The position numbers and the translations under genes are program-made. From the NCBI GenBank assembly GCA_963281255.1, contig OY725498.1, positions 496,001-560,000 of the forward strand: a stretch of DNA of 64,000 nt, given 5' to 3'. Shown here in pieces: positions 44,451-55,209 of the stretch; the first letter of the stretch is position 1, and every line of letters begins with the position of its first letter. The notes beneath the pieces were generated by a model. The model was not told the origin of the DNA. It saw only the letters and a list, made by a program, of their open reading frames with translations, and did no database searches. The DNA is from Aphrocallistes beatrix (Eukaryota; Porifera; Hexactinellida; Sceptrulophora; Aphrocallistidae).

Positions 44451-44459
44451 TGTTATTAT

Positions 44460-44638
44460 ATGTTGCTAGGTTTATCTACACAGAAGTAGGATGGATCTAT
44501 CACTAGGTTCCCTTCTCCACGAGGTATTATCTGTCTGATGAGCTGGTGAGAATAATTGTAGTAACGAACACACGGATCTCCTGATGTCAACACTACAACC
44601 TCATCAGAAGGATACCAGAACACTCAGGGGGATGTAGG
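44460..44638 (-). pseudogene. NHL gene fragment, internally deleted
   Basis: Matches part of the NHL propeller (GAGGTATTATCTGTCTGATG, ACAACCTCATCAGAAG) and then jumps to a segment near the start of the propeller (GATACCAGAACACTC). Everything in between is deleted. It indicates a seventh NHL copy once stood here. Confidence 0.85.
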
Positions 44639-44990
44639 GCCAAGATTCCTTTTTAAATAATTGCTTCGCACGGCCCTGTATATACCTTGTATAGTAATTG
44701 ATGTATCCGAATATTCACTTAGATTTCTTATATTTATTATCCGTTGACAATGAAACGAATTTCCCAAATATTGGATATTCGTCAGTTTCAGAACGAATAT
44801 TCGTTTGCGTTAAATTGGAAATATTGCAATTCATTGTGGCATTGTTGTGTTCTTAGTCGATGAAATTAAATATTTGCATTTATTGTTAAGATGGATTTTA
44901 TTTGGAGATAAATCAAAATTGAGTGCCAATCCAACATATAAATCGAAACACGTCCTGGCAGCTTGGCTGCTCGGTTTATCCTAAGCAGTA
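44637..44990. repeat. Segment duplicated from or to 35140-36093
   Basis: Counterpart of the 35140 block. No gene seen. Contains GTTGACAATGAAACGAATTT and CAAAATTGAGTGCCAATCC. Confidence 0.7.
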
Positions 44991-45141
44991 AAAGGAGAAT
45001 GAATGGATACAATGAATCTCAAAATTTGAAAAACACAAGGGTCAAAGCAAGAAAAAACAAAAGTAGAAATAATGGTTTAGGGGAAATCAATATTTCCAAA
45101 GAATATAGTCTAACAATAAGATAAACAAACTAATACTAAAG

Positions 45142-46377
45142 TCAGAATAGTTGGATGCAATGATTGGGATTCTCAGAAGCTACTATTATTCTATCTTCAG
45201 AGTCTAGAGCTATTCCTGACACATAAATGAACTCTCCTCTATCCTCTCCTTTCTGACCGAATTTATGTATCAATTCTCCTCTGTTAGAGAAGATTAATAC
45301 ACAATTAGTAGCAAAATCCGTCATTAGAATGTTGCTAGCTTTATCTATACAGAAGTAGCATGGATATATCACTAGGTTTCCTTCTCCACGAGGTATTATC
45401 TGTCTGATGAGCTGGTGAGAATAATTGTAGTAGCGAACACACGGATCTCCTGATATCAATACTACAACCTCATCAGAAGTCAGCTTAACATCTCTGGGAG
45501 AGGGAATATCCTCAATGAATGAGTGGAATGTTAGATCCAAGTTTAAACATTGAATTCTACTATTACGACTGTCACAAATGTAAATTCTTTTCGTTACGTT
45601 TGATACAGCAACTCCTCTAGGACAATCAAATTGTAGTTTCCCTTTGCCATGCTTCCAAACAGTTTTCAAGAATTTCCCTTTAGTACTATACAAATTTAGG
45701 GAATTTCTCATTAACTCCGTAACATAGACTTTGCTATGGTTGATACCGATACCAACTGGCACATACATCTGCTCTTTGAAATCAAATATGAATTCCAGAT
45801 TCTTTGTAAACACTTGAACACGATGGTTCATCGAATCACAAATGTAAACATTGTCAGTTTCAGAATCTATTGCGATTGATCCAGGACACCAGAACACTCC
45901 GGGTGATGTAGATTTACTAGAACTGTGTTTACAAGCTACCATGAGGGGGTCTCCTTTCTCTTCATAGGTAGGAATATCACTTAATTCGATCGATCCTATC
46001 TCGCTCAGTTTATCGAACACACACTCATCCCACTTCAACACTACTCTCCGCATGCTAGCGAGATCTCTCTCAAACTTAGCTCTTATCTCTTTTATGCGAG
46101 TTTCGAACAAAAGTACACTTTTCTTCACAGTTTCTTTGTTTTCGTTTTCCTTCACAGAGGAAAGTTGCGAATCTTTCAAACGGTTCAGCTCCTCAATCTG
46201 TTGGTTGACTCCTTCCCCCCTGTACCTAACCACCAGCTCATCCAGCTCTGACAATAGAGTGGCTTCCCTCTCCACTAACACCTGATGAGATCTCTGGATC
46301 TTTGTGGCTATTTCCCTCCTCACTATCTCCACCTGAGAGAGGAATGAATCACTTCTCAACACATTAGCACTAGCCAT
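45142..46377 (-). CDS. Coiled-coil/NHL beta-propeller protein, paralogue 6
   Basis: Single-exon, 411 residues, 10 kb from the rest of the array and embedded between the duplicated GTPase segments. The coiled coil has SVLLFETRIKEIRAK. The propeller carries LNLYSTKGKFLKTVWKHGK, related to paralogue 5. Loop variants are WCPGS, SMNHR, MYVPVG, LMRNS, DCPRG, SRNSR, ISGDP, YPCYF and IYVSG; GICIN is GIGIN. A TATTTATAG box lies at 46457-46465. Confidence 0.9.
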   Translation of the reverse strand: MASANVLRSDSFLSQVEIVRREIATKIQRSHQVLVEREATLLSELDELVVRYRGEGVNQQIEELNRLKDSQLSSVKENENKETVKKSVLLFETRIKEIRAKFERDLASMRRVVLKWDECVFDKLSEIGSIELSDIPTYEEKGDPLMVACKHSSSKSTSPGVFWCPGSIAIDSETDNVYICDSMNHRVQVFTKNLEFIFDFKEQMYVPVGIGINHSKVYVTELMRNSLNLYSTKGKFLKTVWKHGKGKLQFDCPRGVAVSNVTKRIYICDSRNSRIQCLNLDLTFHSFIEDIPSPRDVKLTSDEVVVLISGDPCVRYYNYSHQLIRQIIPRGEGNLVIYPCYFCIDKASNILMTDFATNCVLIFSNRGELIHKFGQKGEDRGEFIYVSGIALDSEDRIIVASENPNHCIQLF

Positions 46378-46899
46378 TTCCTAATGTTGGATTTACAATC
46401 AATTTGAGATATTATTAATAGAGTCAAAGTATAATAATCAAATACATTGATTTGGTCTATAAATACTCTTCTGCTGTAGAATGTATTAGAATGAACAGAT
46501 CAAGTTTCATTTTAATTCGGCTACTATACTCGATGGAATAAATTCTTTTCTAGAATAGAGTGTACTGTTTACGTATTTGAATCATTTTCAAAGTTTCATT
46601 AATAAACTCGGCAATATGAAATGCAAAGGAAAACTAGTTTGAAATTTGTACAGCAAATCTTTTGAACAATAATGTGTACCTGCAAATTACCAACAATAGT
46701 ACTCCATTGTTGTTATGCAGGAACAAAGCCTTTCAAATCACCAACACATGTCTGGAAATTACTCACCAATGTTTAAGTTAAAATGAAGAAAAATTGAGGG
46801 AATTTTCAGCAACTTTTTGTTCAGTAATAAAAAGAAGTCCAACTAGATAGAGGTAGTCATCTAGGAAACTAGATAAAGTTCAGTAGTGTCATCAGTAGT
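46378..46899. other. NHL paralogue 6 upstream region
   Basis: The first 170 bp is the conserved NHL promoter block. The remainder is AT-rich with no gene seen. Confidence 0.45.
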
Positions 46900-47235
46900 G
46901 ATATGCTGTTCATCTCTTTTTCTTATGTCTCCCAAGAAGATTAAGTTCTGGGTTGCAATGGTGTTCTACATCGTATTCGAGATTTCTTTCAAAGCATCAG
47001 TGTCAGAATATTTGCTTCAGTTTCATTCCACTGAATCCATTGTTACCATGATTTTACATAGTAAATTAGGTCTAGTTAGCTCATAGAGATTCTGAGAATT
47101 ATGAATGCGTTATTACTTTTCCCATTCCATCAATGAAATAGTCTTCTGATAGAATATCTCATTCTCTCTGCTTGAGTCAGTTCCTTTCCGTTTGCAGAGG
47201 TGGCATGACTGTAGCTAGATCCCTGGCGTTAGCTC
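46900..47235 (-). pseudogene. Decayed GTPase fragment joined to a COX5A scrap
   Basis: AAGTTCTGGGTTGCAATGGT, TTCTACATCGTATTCGAGA and TTGCTTCAGTTTCATTCC parallel the A-type GTPase at 48160-48250. It then changes to a 45-bp COX5A scrap (GAGTCAGTTCCTTTCCG) at about 47155-47200. The same fusion precedes the COX5A fragments at 20770 and 24900. Confidence 0.65.
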
Positions 47236-47254
47236 CATTTCCTGATGAAAAAGG

Positions 47255-47375
47255 AATCTAGCAAATATGGTTCTGTCAGGCCAAAATTGGTCCCCCTGGC
47301 TAAATTTGGTCCCCCATGGACCAGTCTTAGTCGCCAAAATTAGCCCCGGGGACCAGTTTTGGCTGCCAAATCTAT
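47255..47375. repeat. GGTCCCCC-rich repeat
   Basis: Repeats of CCAAAATTGGTCCCCCTGG, TTTGGTCCCCCATGGACC and GGGGACCAGTTTTGG. Relative of the 30155 element. Confidence 0.5.
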
Positions 47376-47379
47376 TCCG

Positions 47380-50300
47380 GAGGTAGCTTCCAAACTTAAA
47401 GCTTTTCCATTGCCTTAATGCAATATTCGATGTACTCCTTAGTTGGAATCTTAGCTGCTTTATCTGGATACTTTCCTCTAAATTCTTCAGCGATGTCCTG
47501 GTCAATATTCTTCAAAATGAAATAACCAATCATGGGTGATATTGTTTCCTTATCCCAGAAGAAACCGTTGGCCTCTACCATCACTTTAGATCCATCATGT
47601 GATTGGTAGAATGGAATATCCCGGCGTAAATATTCGTCATCAATTCTACCACTCATTCTAATTGCGCGGCGGCTTCGTTTTAGCTGATCTGCTCCTCTTA
47701 TCCTTTGCCTCATCTCAGTTAGCACCACTCTGTCAGTGTATGTCTTCCCTTCTGCATCCAATTTCACTCTCCTAACCAAGTCTGTTAATCTCTTAGAGCA
47801 TTCCTCAGGCGATGTTCTCTTTGTTACCCAACTGTATCGAGACTTGACCCTTAATTTTATTTCTTGTAACAATTTGTAATGCGCGACACTCTGCCTAACT
47901 CATTCTTCTGAATCATCTGGCGCCTTGAACAAGATGCATGCATAGTCCCAGAAATCCTTTTTGAATTCTTTCCCAAGGTTGTAGGTGTTAGGAAGATTGA
48001 AGATGAGATTGTAGATCTCTTTGTTAAATATATTTTCAAGGCTGATCAGTAGTACCATGGCTGATATTCCCTTAGTAATCCCGCTCAATTTCTCTAACGC
48101 GTTCGATATATTTCCTTCTAGAGTCATTTTCTCATGTTTCCTATACAGATTAAGATCTGGATTGAAATGGTATTCTACATCGTATTTGAGAAGATTCCTT
48201 TCGAAGCTTTTAGTGTATTCATATTCCCTGTTGCTTCAGTTCAATTCCTCTGAATCCGTTATTTCCGTTAATATACAGTTAGATTGGGCCTAGTTAGCTT
48301 GAAGAGTTTCTGTAGAGTTGTGACTCGGTTATTTTCACTTCCATCTTTGGCATTTATGAAGATGTACCTCTGATCTACCAAATCTATCAATTCCTGGACA
48401 CATTCAAAGTCTTCTTTGTCTAGTAAATCATCAAACCTTTCTTCAAACGTTTCTCCCTCTAAATTTTCGGGTAGTTCATCTGCATGAGTGAAGACTATCA
48501 TCGCATTCGAAAAGAAGTTATAGTTGCCATCAGATAGAATTTCAGCAAGATTTAAAATTGTAAGCAATTCTTCTGAACTGAAAAATGCGGCACTGAGTTT
48601 GATAAGAATTAGGAAAGATGCATTCATTTCCGCTTTGGATGCTGCAATGCATTTTGTTAAGAATTCACAATGATGTTTTTGTTCGAAGCAGTAATTATTA
48701 AGTCCAGGTTGATCCAATACTTGAATGTTTAGCATTTCATTTGGACGACCATTTAGATCATAAACTAGACTTGACTCAATTTCAGTTTCTCCTGAATGAA
48801 CATTTTGTGTAAGTCCAAATGCTTCAGGCATATCATGCTCTTTGAACGGTTTTCCACCCAAGAGCAAGTTCCCTAGAGTACTTTTTACCGGCAGACCCTT
48901 TCCCCAATAAAATAAAAGATCGATCAAAGTTTCTTTCTTTCACTGCCTTAGCTTCTTTAACAACATTTCCTTTTTTGAAAAAAGCCATCTTAAATAATTG
49001 GATCAAACTAACTCGAATAAAAAAATATCAGAATTTTGTCATGTTCTGGGATTAAAAAGGGTTAATGGAATTTGCGATGGTTTACTTATCTTCCGTATTA
49101 GTTCAAAGTTCCTTACAACATTCCTGTTCATTTATAACTGGATATTTCTAAATAAGATTTAGCAAGAATAGAAATAAAGATATATAGTCAAAGTCTCAAA
49201 TGTGCGGTCAATGTTTCCCTTTCCTGTGCACAGAGAGAGGAGATCTACTCCGATCCCTCTCACGTCTGGACTCGAATTTGTGGCGCTCTGTGTGTCTCCT
49301 GTGTCCGTGGGAAGGAGAGGGAGGTGACAAGTGTCGCTTAGAGCTGTGTCGGTGTTTGGAATCTTTGTTGCTAAAAATAGAATTGATTCTGCAATAAAAA
49401 TGCCAAAATATTTTAATTCTAAATTTAGTTCTTGACTGATAGATAAAGAATTCTCACAAAACACATTTTTTGGGTAAAAACTAAGTAAGAAAATCAAGCG
49501 CTCGATTGGAGGAAAGACTGATTTATAAATTTTGAAAAGTTTATTATTTTTTATTCTATTGAAATTGTTAACTGTGTCTACAATTTGTAAAATATTTTCT
49601 AAAGAGAGATGAAGTTCTTTGATTTGACTTAAGTGCTATCAATATTAGCAAAAAGACAACAGTATGACACAAATGGTTTAGATTTGATATCAAACTAAAG
49701 TAAACATTTCTGTTCTAAATATAACCTGTGTCTCCTGGTATCTGTAGGAGAGTCTCTGTCCCTCTTTTCAATCTTTGAATCTCTAAAAATAGAACAGTAA
49801 GATTAGGTTCAAATTCCAAGCATTCCAGTGCGGAATAACGTAGTCAAGGGACGGAGAGTGATTGAGCGAACCATTAAGATTACCCAACCAAATTCTTCTC
49901 TGTCGTGATCAGCTGTTCTTCAGGCGCCAGATCGTACTTAGACACATCCTCGTTAGACTATAAATAGACATTCCATTATAGCTCTTCGGTAACCACAACA
50001 AGGCTAGGAATTTAAGCGCGGAATGGCTAGTAGTTATATTTAGTAACAAACCTCTTCATTATCACTCTCCAGGTTATATTTAGAAAGATCTCTATCTTCA
50101 CTGGAACTCTCTCCCGAACCTAACACCTCCTGCTTCTAAAAATAGAAAATCTAATCAACTTCTAATAATAGAACATTGAGTTATATTTATATTTCACACC
50201 TTATTGTCATCCGAAGGTTTCCGAAACTTCTTCTTTCTACGTCCAAACTAAATAGAGAATAAACACAAATATTTGTTTATTGTGTATATTACAGAGGTTT

Positions 50301-50590
50301 TCAGTTCGTGTATTATTTATCTGAGGTGTGAAAATTGTGTCACAACTCACATCATCATATTCTCCGTCTGAATCCCTCTTTATATACTCCACTTCTTCCC
50401 TCTCGTTGAAACCTCCCCCGATACCTGAAAACAGTGCAACCATTCAACCACAAAATAGAAGAACATTCACAGAAATTCTATTTCAATGTTTATTAATTAT
50501 AATGGGATTCCTGATACTGTATAAACAGCTGTTCTCAACTTTTATCATAAAGTGCGGATACAATCTATGGAGCTAGGTGAGATTGCCTTA
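47380..50590. repeat. Segmental duplication, copy 2 (direct)
   Basis: Counterpart of 41100-44359. Contains the decayed GTPase A'' and the 3' exons of the complete ZRANB2 gene, so this copy is probably the original location. Confidence 0.85.
47396..48988 (-). pseudogene. AIG1/GIMAP-like GTPase pseudogene (A'')
   Basis: Full-length relative of A and A'. An extra A in the P-loop codons (GGTAAAAAGT for GGGAAAAGT, near 48885) shifts the frame inside the GKGSAGKST motif. Near 48275 two bases are lost (AATATACAG for AATGTACACAG). A further short deletion lies near 48230. The same TGA as in A' occurs at 47900. Between lesions the frame is readable: DQPG, FTHAD and QRYIFINA are present. The N-terminal half is clearly diverged from A and A', while the last 158 codons are very close to A'. 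Confidence 0.9.
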
Positions 50591-52432
50591 TAAGATGAGC
50601 TAACCTGTCCTCTCCTCTATCTTCCCCATCTTAGGATGTCCACACACGTTACACTCGTCTCTTCGTGCCCAGTTGATGTTAGTGCACCTAATTATAGAAC
50701 AGAATCAATGTACAATAACGTCCAAAATAAATATCAGACATATCACCAGTGTGTACCAATGAATAGTAAATTCATTGGTGCTTGGACCCTAAGACAGATT
50801 GCGATGCGTAAATTAGTCAAATCCAAAACGACGCCAAATCGCCCCCTCCCTCCTTCTGTTCCCTTGTATTCATATACAGTAGAACCTTGCTAATACGAAC
50901 ACGGATAATACGAAACACCAGACAATACAAACAAGTATTTCATCCCTTATGGAGGAAGATATATGTAAATTACAGGAGATAGTAAATTTACGAAGGAAGG
51001 GTTACGGAATGTTAAATGCCTATTTTACGGAATATCCCGAAACCGTTCCGTCAAATTCCGTAAATTAGATACACAGATTTCCCGGAATTGTTCCGTTCCG
51101 TTCCATTCCATTCTGTAAATCAGGTATGTCCAAATAACAGTGAATAATGTAAATTCTGGATAATAAAACATATTTCGACCATCCCTGGTGTTCGTATTAT
51201 AATGGGTTCTACTGTATATGTCCTCACATGGAACACTGCCAGTCCTCAGCACTGAAGAGACCGCCGCTCTTCTTAGCTGCGTGTCTGCCTATCTCACTCC
51301 CCACCTTCTTCAGCTTAGGCGCGTGCTTGGGTCGTGCTAGATATAGAATCAGAATAACTAAATATAGAATCAGAATAAAATAGTTCATTATCACACCTCG
51401 TGACAGAAGTAAATCATTGATTTAGAGATTTTAACACAGCAATATAACCCATCTTGTCACAGTAATAAGGGAATTGCTAGGCTATTTGATTGTAAAGGAG
51501 AAAATATTATGGATAAAATGAGTGGGAATTTCATTTGTTTCGTCCCTTCTTTTCACGTATGTTAGTGTTAAAAGTATACACACAGAGTATGGGGACAAGT
51601 ATTATACATAACAAAATCTGGACATTCGTGAAAATTAGCTCAATAGAAGAGTGAAAAATCAGGATGTCCCGCCCAAAACAGGACAGTTGAAGTGTATGCA
51701 TATTTCTATAATCACTATGACACTGCCATATAATTGGATGCAGAGGCGTAGCCAATTGAATTTAAGGTGCGGTCAGGGTGTGACACATATTATTGGGTTG
51801 ATGCCTTGGTCGTATGTTTCACACCTTCTCTACACCAGATGTCCTACTCGCTCGTAGCTAATGGAATGATCAGCTGTTAGATATAGACCAGAGTTGCACG
51901 CGGGATACCCGCGGGTCGAATATGATAGTTTGCGGGCCTGTGGGGCGGAAATCTTGGCTGAACTCCCCGCGATGACAACCGAGACGATGTTTTTAATTGT
52001 TACGAGGTACCAATCAAGGAATACTTACGTAGATGGAACTTTGTTAGTTTCCACTTATTTGTGTTTGCAGAAACTCACTCCCATAAAAGGATTCCCTAAG
52101 TGTCTCTCTATAGTTAGTAACTAACAAAGCGGGCCAAAAATATTTATGCGGGCTTCTTGCGGGCTAGGCTGCGGGGCGAGGTTACAAATTTCTGCCCGCG
52201 TGCAACTCTGGTATAGACTAATCAGCTGTTAGACATGGACTAATCAGCTGTTAGACATAACTCACGGTGTCTGCACTTGTGGCATTCTGTCCTCCTAGCG
52301 TAGTTGATGTTCCCACATCTATAAATAGTACATGGATCAAGTGTGCAATCCTCTAAGTCCTATCAGGACTGACCCTTCCTGAGAACAGATCCAGTCCCCC
52401 TCAGATATCTTGAACCTCCCAGACTGAGACAT
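49208..52432 (-). CDS. ZRANB2: Zinc-finger Ran-binding domain protein 2, ten exons
   Basis: Exons 52374-52432, 52266-52318, 51228-51336, 50605-50687, 50351-50424, 50200-50247, 50052-50135, 49884-49957, 49726-49782 and 49208-49370 give 267 residues in continuous phase. Zinc finger 1: DWICSQEGCGNINYARRTEC then HKC. Zinc finger 2: DWQCSMCTNINWARRDEC then NVC. They are followed by EERTGIGGGFNEREEVEYI, FGRRKKKF, an acidic DLSKYNL block and an Arg/Ser-rich tail (RRERDRSRSPLS). This matches ZRANB2, a nuclear splicing regulator whose fingers bind GGU-containing single-stranded RNA. A 338-bp transposon sits in intron 3. Its 3' part is duplicated at 42967-44185. Confidence 0.94.
50877..51214. mobile_element. 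Third pogo-like MITE family (P3) in a ZRANB2 intron
   Basis: Ends CAGTAGAACCTTGCTAATAC and its near-complement (ATAATGGGTTCTACTG), TA on both outer sides. The interior contains stretches with CCGTTCCGTTCCATTCC. It lies 14 bp from the donor side of exon 3. Confidence 0.8.
51889..52210. mobile_element. hAT-like element (family H2), complete copy
   Basis: Ends CAGAGTTGCACGCGGG and CCCGCGTGCAACTCTG. Flanks ATATAGAC (51881-51888) and GTATAGAC (52211-52218) form a 7-of-8 match duplication. 322 bp, no transposase. It lies in intron 2 of ZRANB2. Sister copy at 32691. Confidence 0.88.
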
Positions 52433-52761
52433 GAGTCAGAACTAACAATCAAATTCAAAAGAGTCAAAAACGAAGAAATTAAAATATTAATCCCGTTCAG
52501 GACGGTCCAAAGGGGGGATATCCAAGCATTTTTCCCGAGTTTTTTCTGCGGTCTCGGGTTTCATTCCATCACCTTAGCCAAGATCGTAGTAAGGCTCGGA
52601 TTTTTTTCTTTGGCCACGCCTCGCCCCGGTTTGGAAAATCCCTGTGACCGCCCTTGGATGCCAATACCTAAGTGAGCAGAAGTGGAAGAAATCCATCAAT
52701 TATTAAATGAGCAGGGGTCAGTTTATTCGGATATCTGAGTACATGTATATCAGGGTACATA

Positions 52762-52945
52762 CAGCCCTCCAGAGATACCCTCCTAGCCTCAAACCCATAA
52801 ATGTCATACGTCTAAATCTATAAATAACATTTTAATATAGGGGAATTGGATAATATTCTAAATTTTCACGCTCCTCAACACTTTCGGGCTTAAAATCATA
52901 CGCCCAAAGGAGCGTCTCACGTTCTTAGATAATCCCTTGCATTGT
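52762..52945. repeat. Dispersed 190-bp element (family R1), inverted copy
   Basis: ACAGCCCTCCAGAGATACC at the left and GGAGCGTCTCACGTTCTTAG at the right, the reverse complement of the 3803 and 5440 copies. Confidence 0.65.
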
Positions 52946-53681
52946 ACATGTAGTCAGATTAAAGAGTTGAGGGACAATGACTAATCCACAGGTAAGAGGT
53001 ATAATGAAGGCAAATTTGGCGGGGTAGTGGGGAAAAGTGTAGCAAAATACCATAACTAAACCTAACAGTTTCTATGTATCAAGGGTGATAAGGACTGCAC
53101 AAATGCTAAACGCAGGCCCCTCAACTCTCACGATCTCGTCGTGTGTCTAACGATATAGAACACTGTTCGTAGTACAATTTTCCCATATCTCATGATTTGT
53201 CACTTGCCATCACACGATTCAGTTAAATTTCAGGTTGAGCCTGCAGACGTTCCTTTTTCCGGCGGACGTCTTTCATTTTACTCTTCTGTAGAGCTAATTC
53301 TGATGAGTGTCCCGTTTCTACATGAAATCTTCCATTATATCCCGATTTTTGGATTCCCGCCATGTCCTGTGAAATTCAACGCCGTGTCCTTTATCATGGC
53401 TCAGGTTGGCATGTATGAGACTGGTATTAGTAACCTCTTGGTTACAAAAGGGGGATGAATATCAGTTATTTTTAACTGAATTAGAACTTCTGCATCAAAC
53501 CTACTATGATAGCAAGATGGCTGGTCAGATACTTCAGAGATTCTCTGAAAGGTATCGCATGCTAACATTCCCAAAGCATTAGTCTCATACTAGTTGTCTA
53601 TGAGAAAGTAGACATATATGTATATCATACGCATATGTGTGTTCCTTTCTCCTCCTAATGTCCCACATAATCTATATCAGT

Positions 53682-53722
53682 TGTTCTCAACCTTATTCAC
53701 CTGTGGACCATCCCCATTAGCT
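53682..53722. mobile_element. End of a hAT-type element
   Basis: CAGTTGTTCTCAACCTTATTC followed by GTGGACC resembles the widespread hAT terminal sequence CAGTGGTTCTCAACC. No opposite end was found. Confidence 0.4.
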
Positions 53723-55209
53723 GCAGAAGTGTAACTACAAACATCTTTCACTACTTTTTAATTGGAATTCTGAGAAAATATGTGCAATTTAGGCAGAAAA
53801 TATTTGTCTTCTGTACGTAGCTCAAAGTTTTCAATAGAACTTAATTAGAGGCTACACATCGTGTCGATTTACTTGGATATTAGCACTGCATAAGATCTAG
53901 GATAGTTGTGCAATGAATAGTAGATGATATAATCTCTATTAGAGCTCTATTAGACTTACATTGGGATAGCTGTATTATAAAGAGACTACATCATATCGAG
54001 TTGTCTGATAATAGAGCAGAATTAGTTGAGATAAGACGGCAGAGAAGAGAATACCTCATCTCATTGAGATAAGGTAATAAGAGAATACATCATCTGGATA
54101 CGAATAAACTAGCATCCGTGATGTATATAAATAAAATTTGCAAAGATAAAACAATAAAATTCCTTTCATACTTTGCAGCTAATAAGATAGTACTGGAGTC
54201 TGGTATGTTTCATCTGAATTCAATTCAATTTTATACCAATTAATTTGACTGCTAATTAGTGATAAATATTATATACTTACTTCCCTGTGTTTATTTCCTC
54301 TGCAACATCTTGTAAAATTTCGATAAAATGAGAAAATTATCTCTGAAGTACAATCCTGATTACATTAGTCACAACTTTGACATTTAGATTCATATATAGA
54401 CCTCGTAGGGAGAGGTTTGCCTATACTGCCTTGGAATTTCTTGATCTTTTTTAGTAAAATAAAATTGCATCCTTTTCATCGTTATTTTTACCTGATGTAA
54501 GACCGTATATCTTTAATCCAAATTTCCGTTAGTAAATACAAGTGACCTAACCACTTAGCTTGTCTAATAACGTGTTGCTGTTGTAATAATGCAATCTAAC
54601 GAAATAAATCACACAAAAATTGCATTTTCTCCACGAATAACCCAGGAAAGTAGCATTTAAACTTAATACAACACATACAGCAATGATCTACTCTGTAAAT
54701 AAAGCTTAAGAAGAATATTAATATACTATATAATACTATCACCTAAATTGAAATGTTCTCTTTTAATCTGAAATAGCCCTGCACTGTGGTATATTCTATT
54801 TATAGTACGTAAATACCGTGCATTTATTTCCACGCCCAAAAAATTCACCATAAGAGTTTGCAACATTCATAGATTAGTTTCGAGTGCCATTTTACATCAT
54901 CTGTGATCATTAGAAGTTTGATTCTAGCAACATAAGGGACAAATGACACCTAAACTAGGACCACATCGGTCAGAGGACATTTTGGGCTGATTAAGCGGAG
55001 AATCCTATCAACCGAATATAATTTGTATAGCTTATATGGAGACTATTCCGGTCTTGCAAATAGTGTACACATTCTAATAAGATTTCAGCCTTATATATAT
55101 ATCACCTAGAATGGCTGAGCTATAGCCGGGAAACTGAAATTTAGCATCATATACTAGTATATATACATTTGAAACTCATAGATAATAGGAACATGTATTC
55201 ACCCCCTAC

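Noticed and set aside
19769-46285. Recurrent 77-79 codon plus-strand frames opposite every NHL gene
   Set aside because: They lie antisense to the conserved coiled coil and recur only because that sequence is conserved.
53192-53458. 88-codon frame starting at 53192
   Set aside because: Overlaps a dispersed repeat (GGCTCAGGTTGGCATGTAT) also present at 4763, 13505 and 63885.
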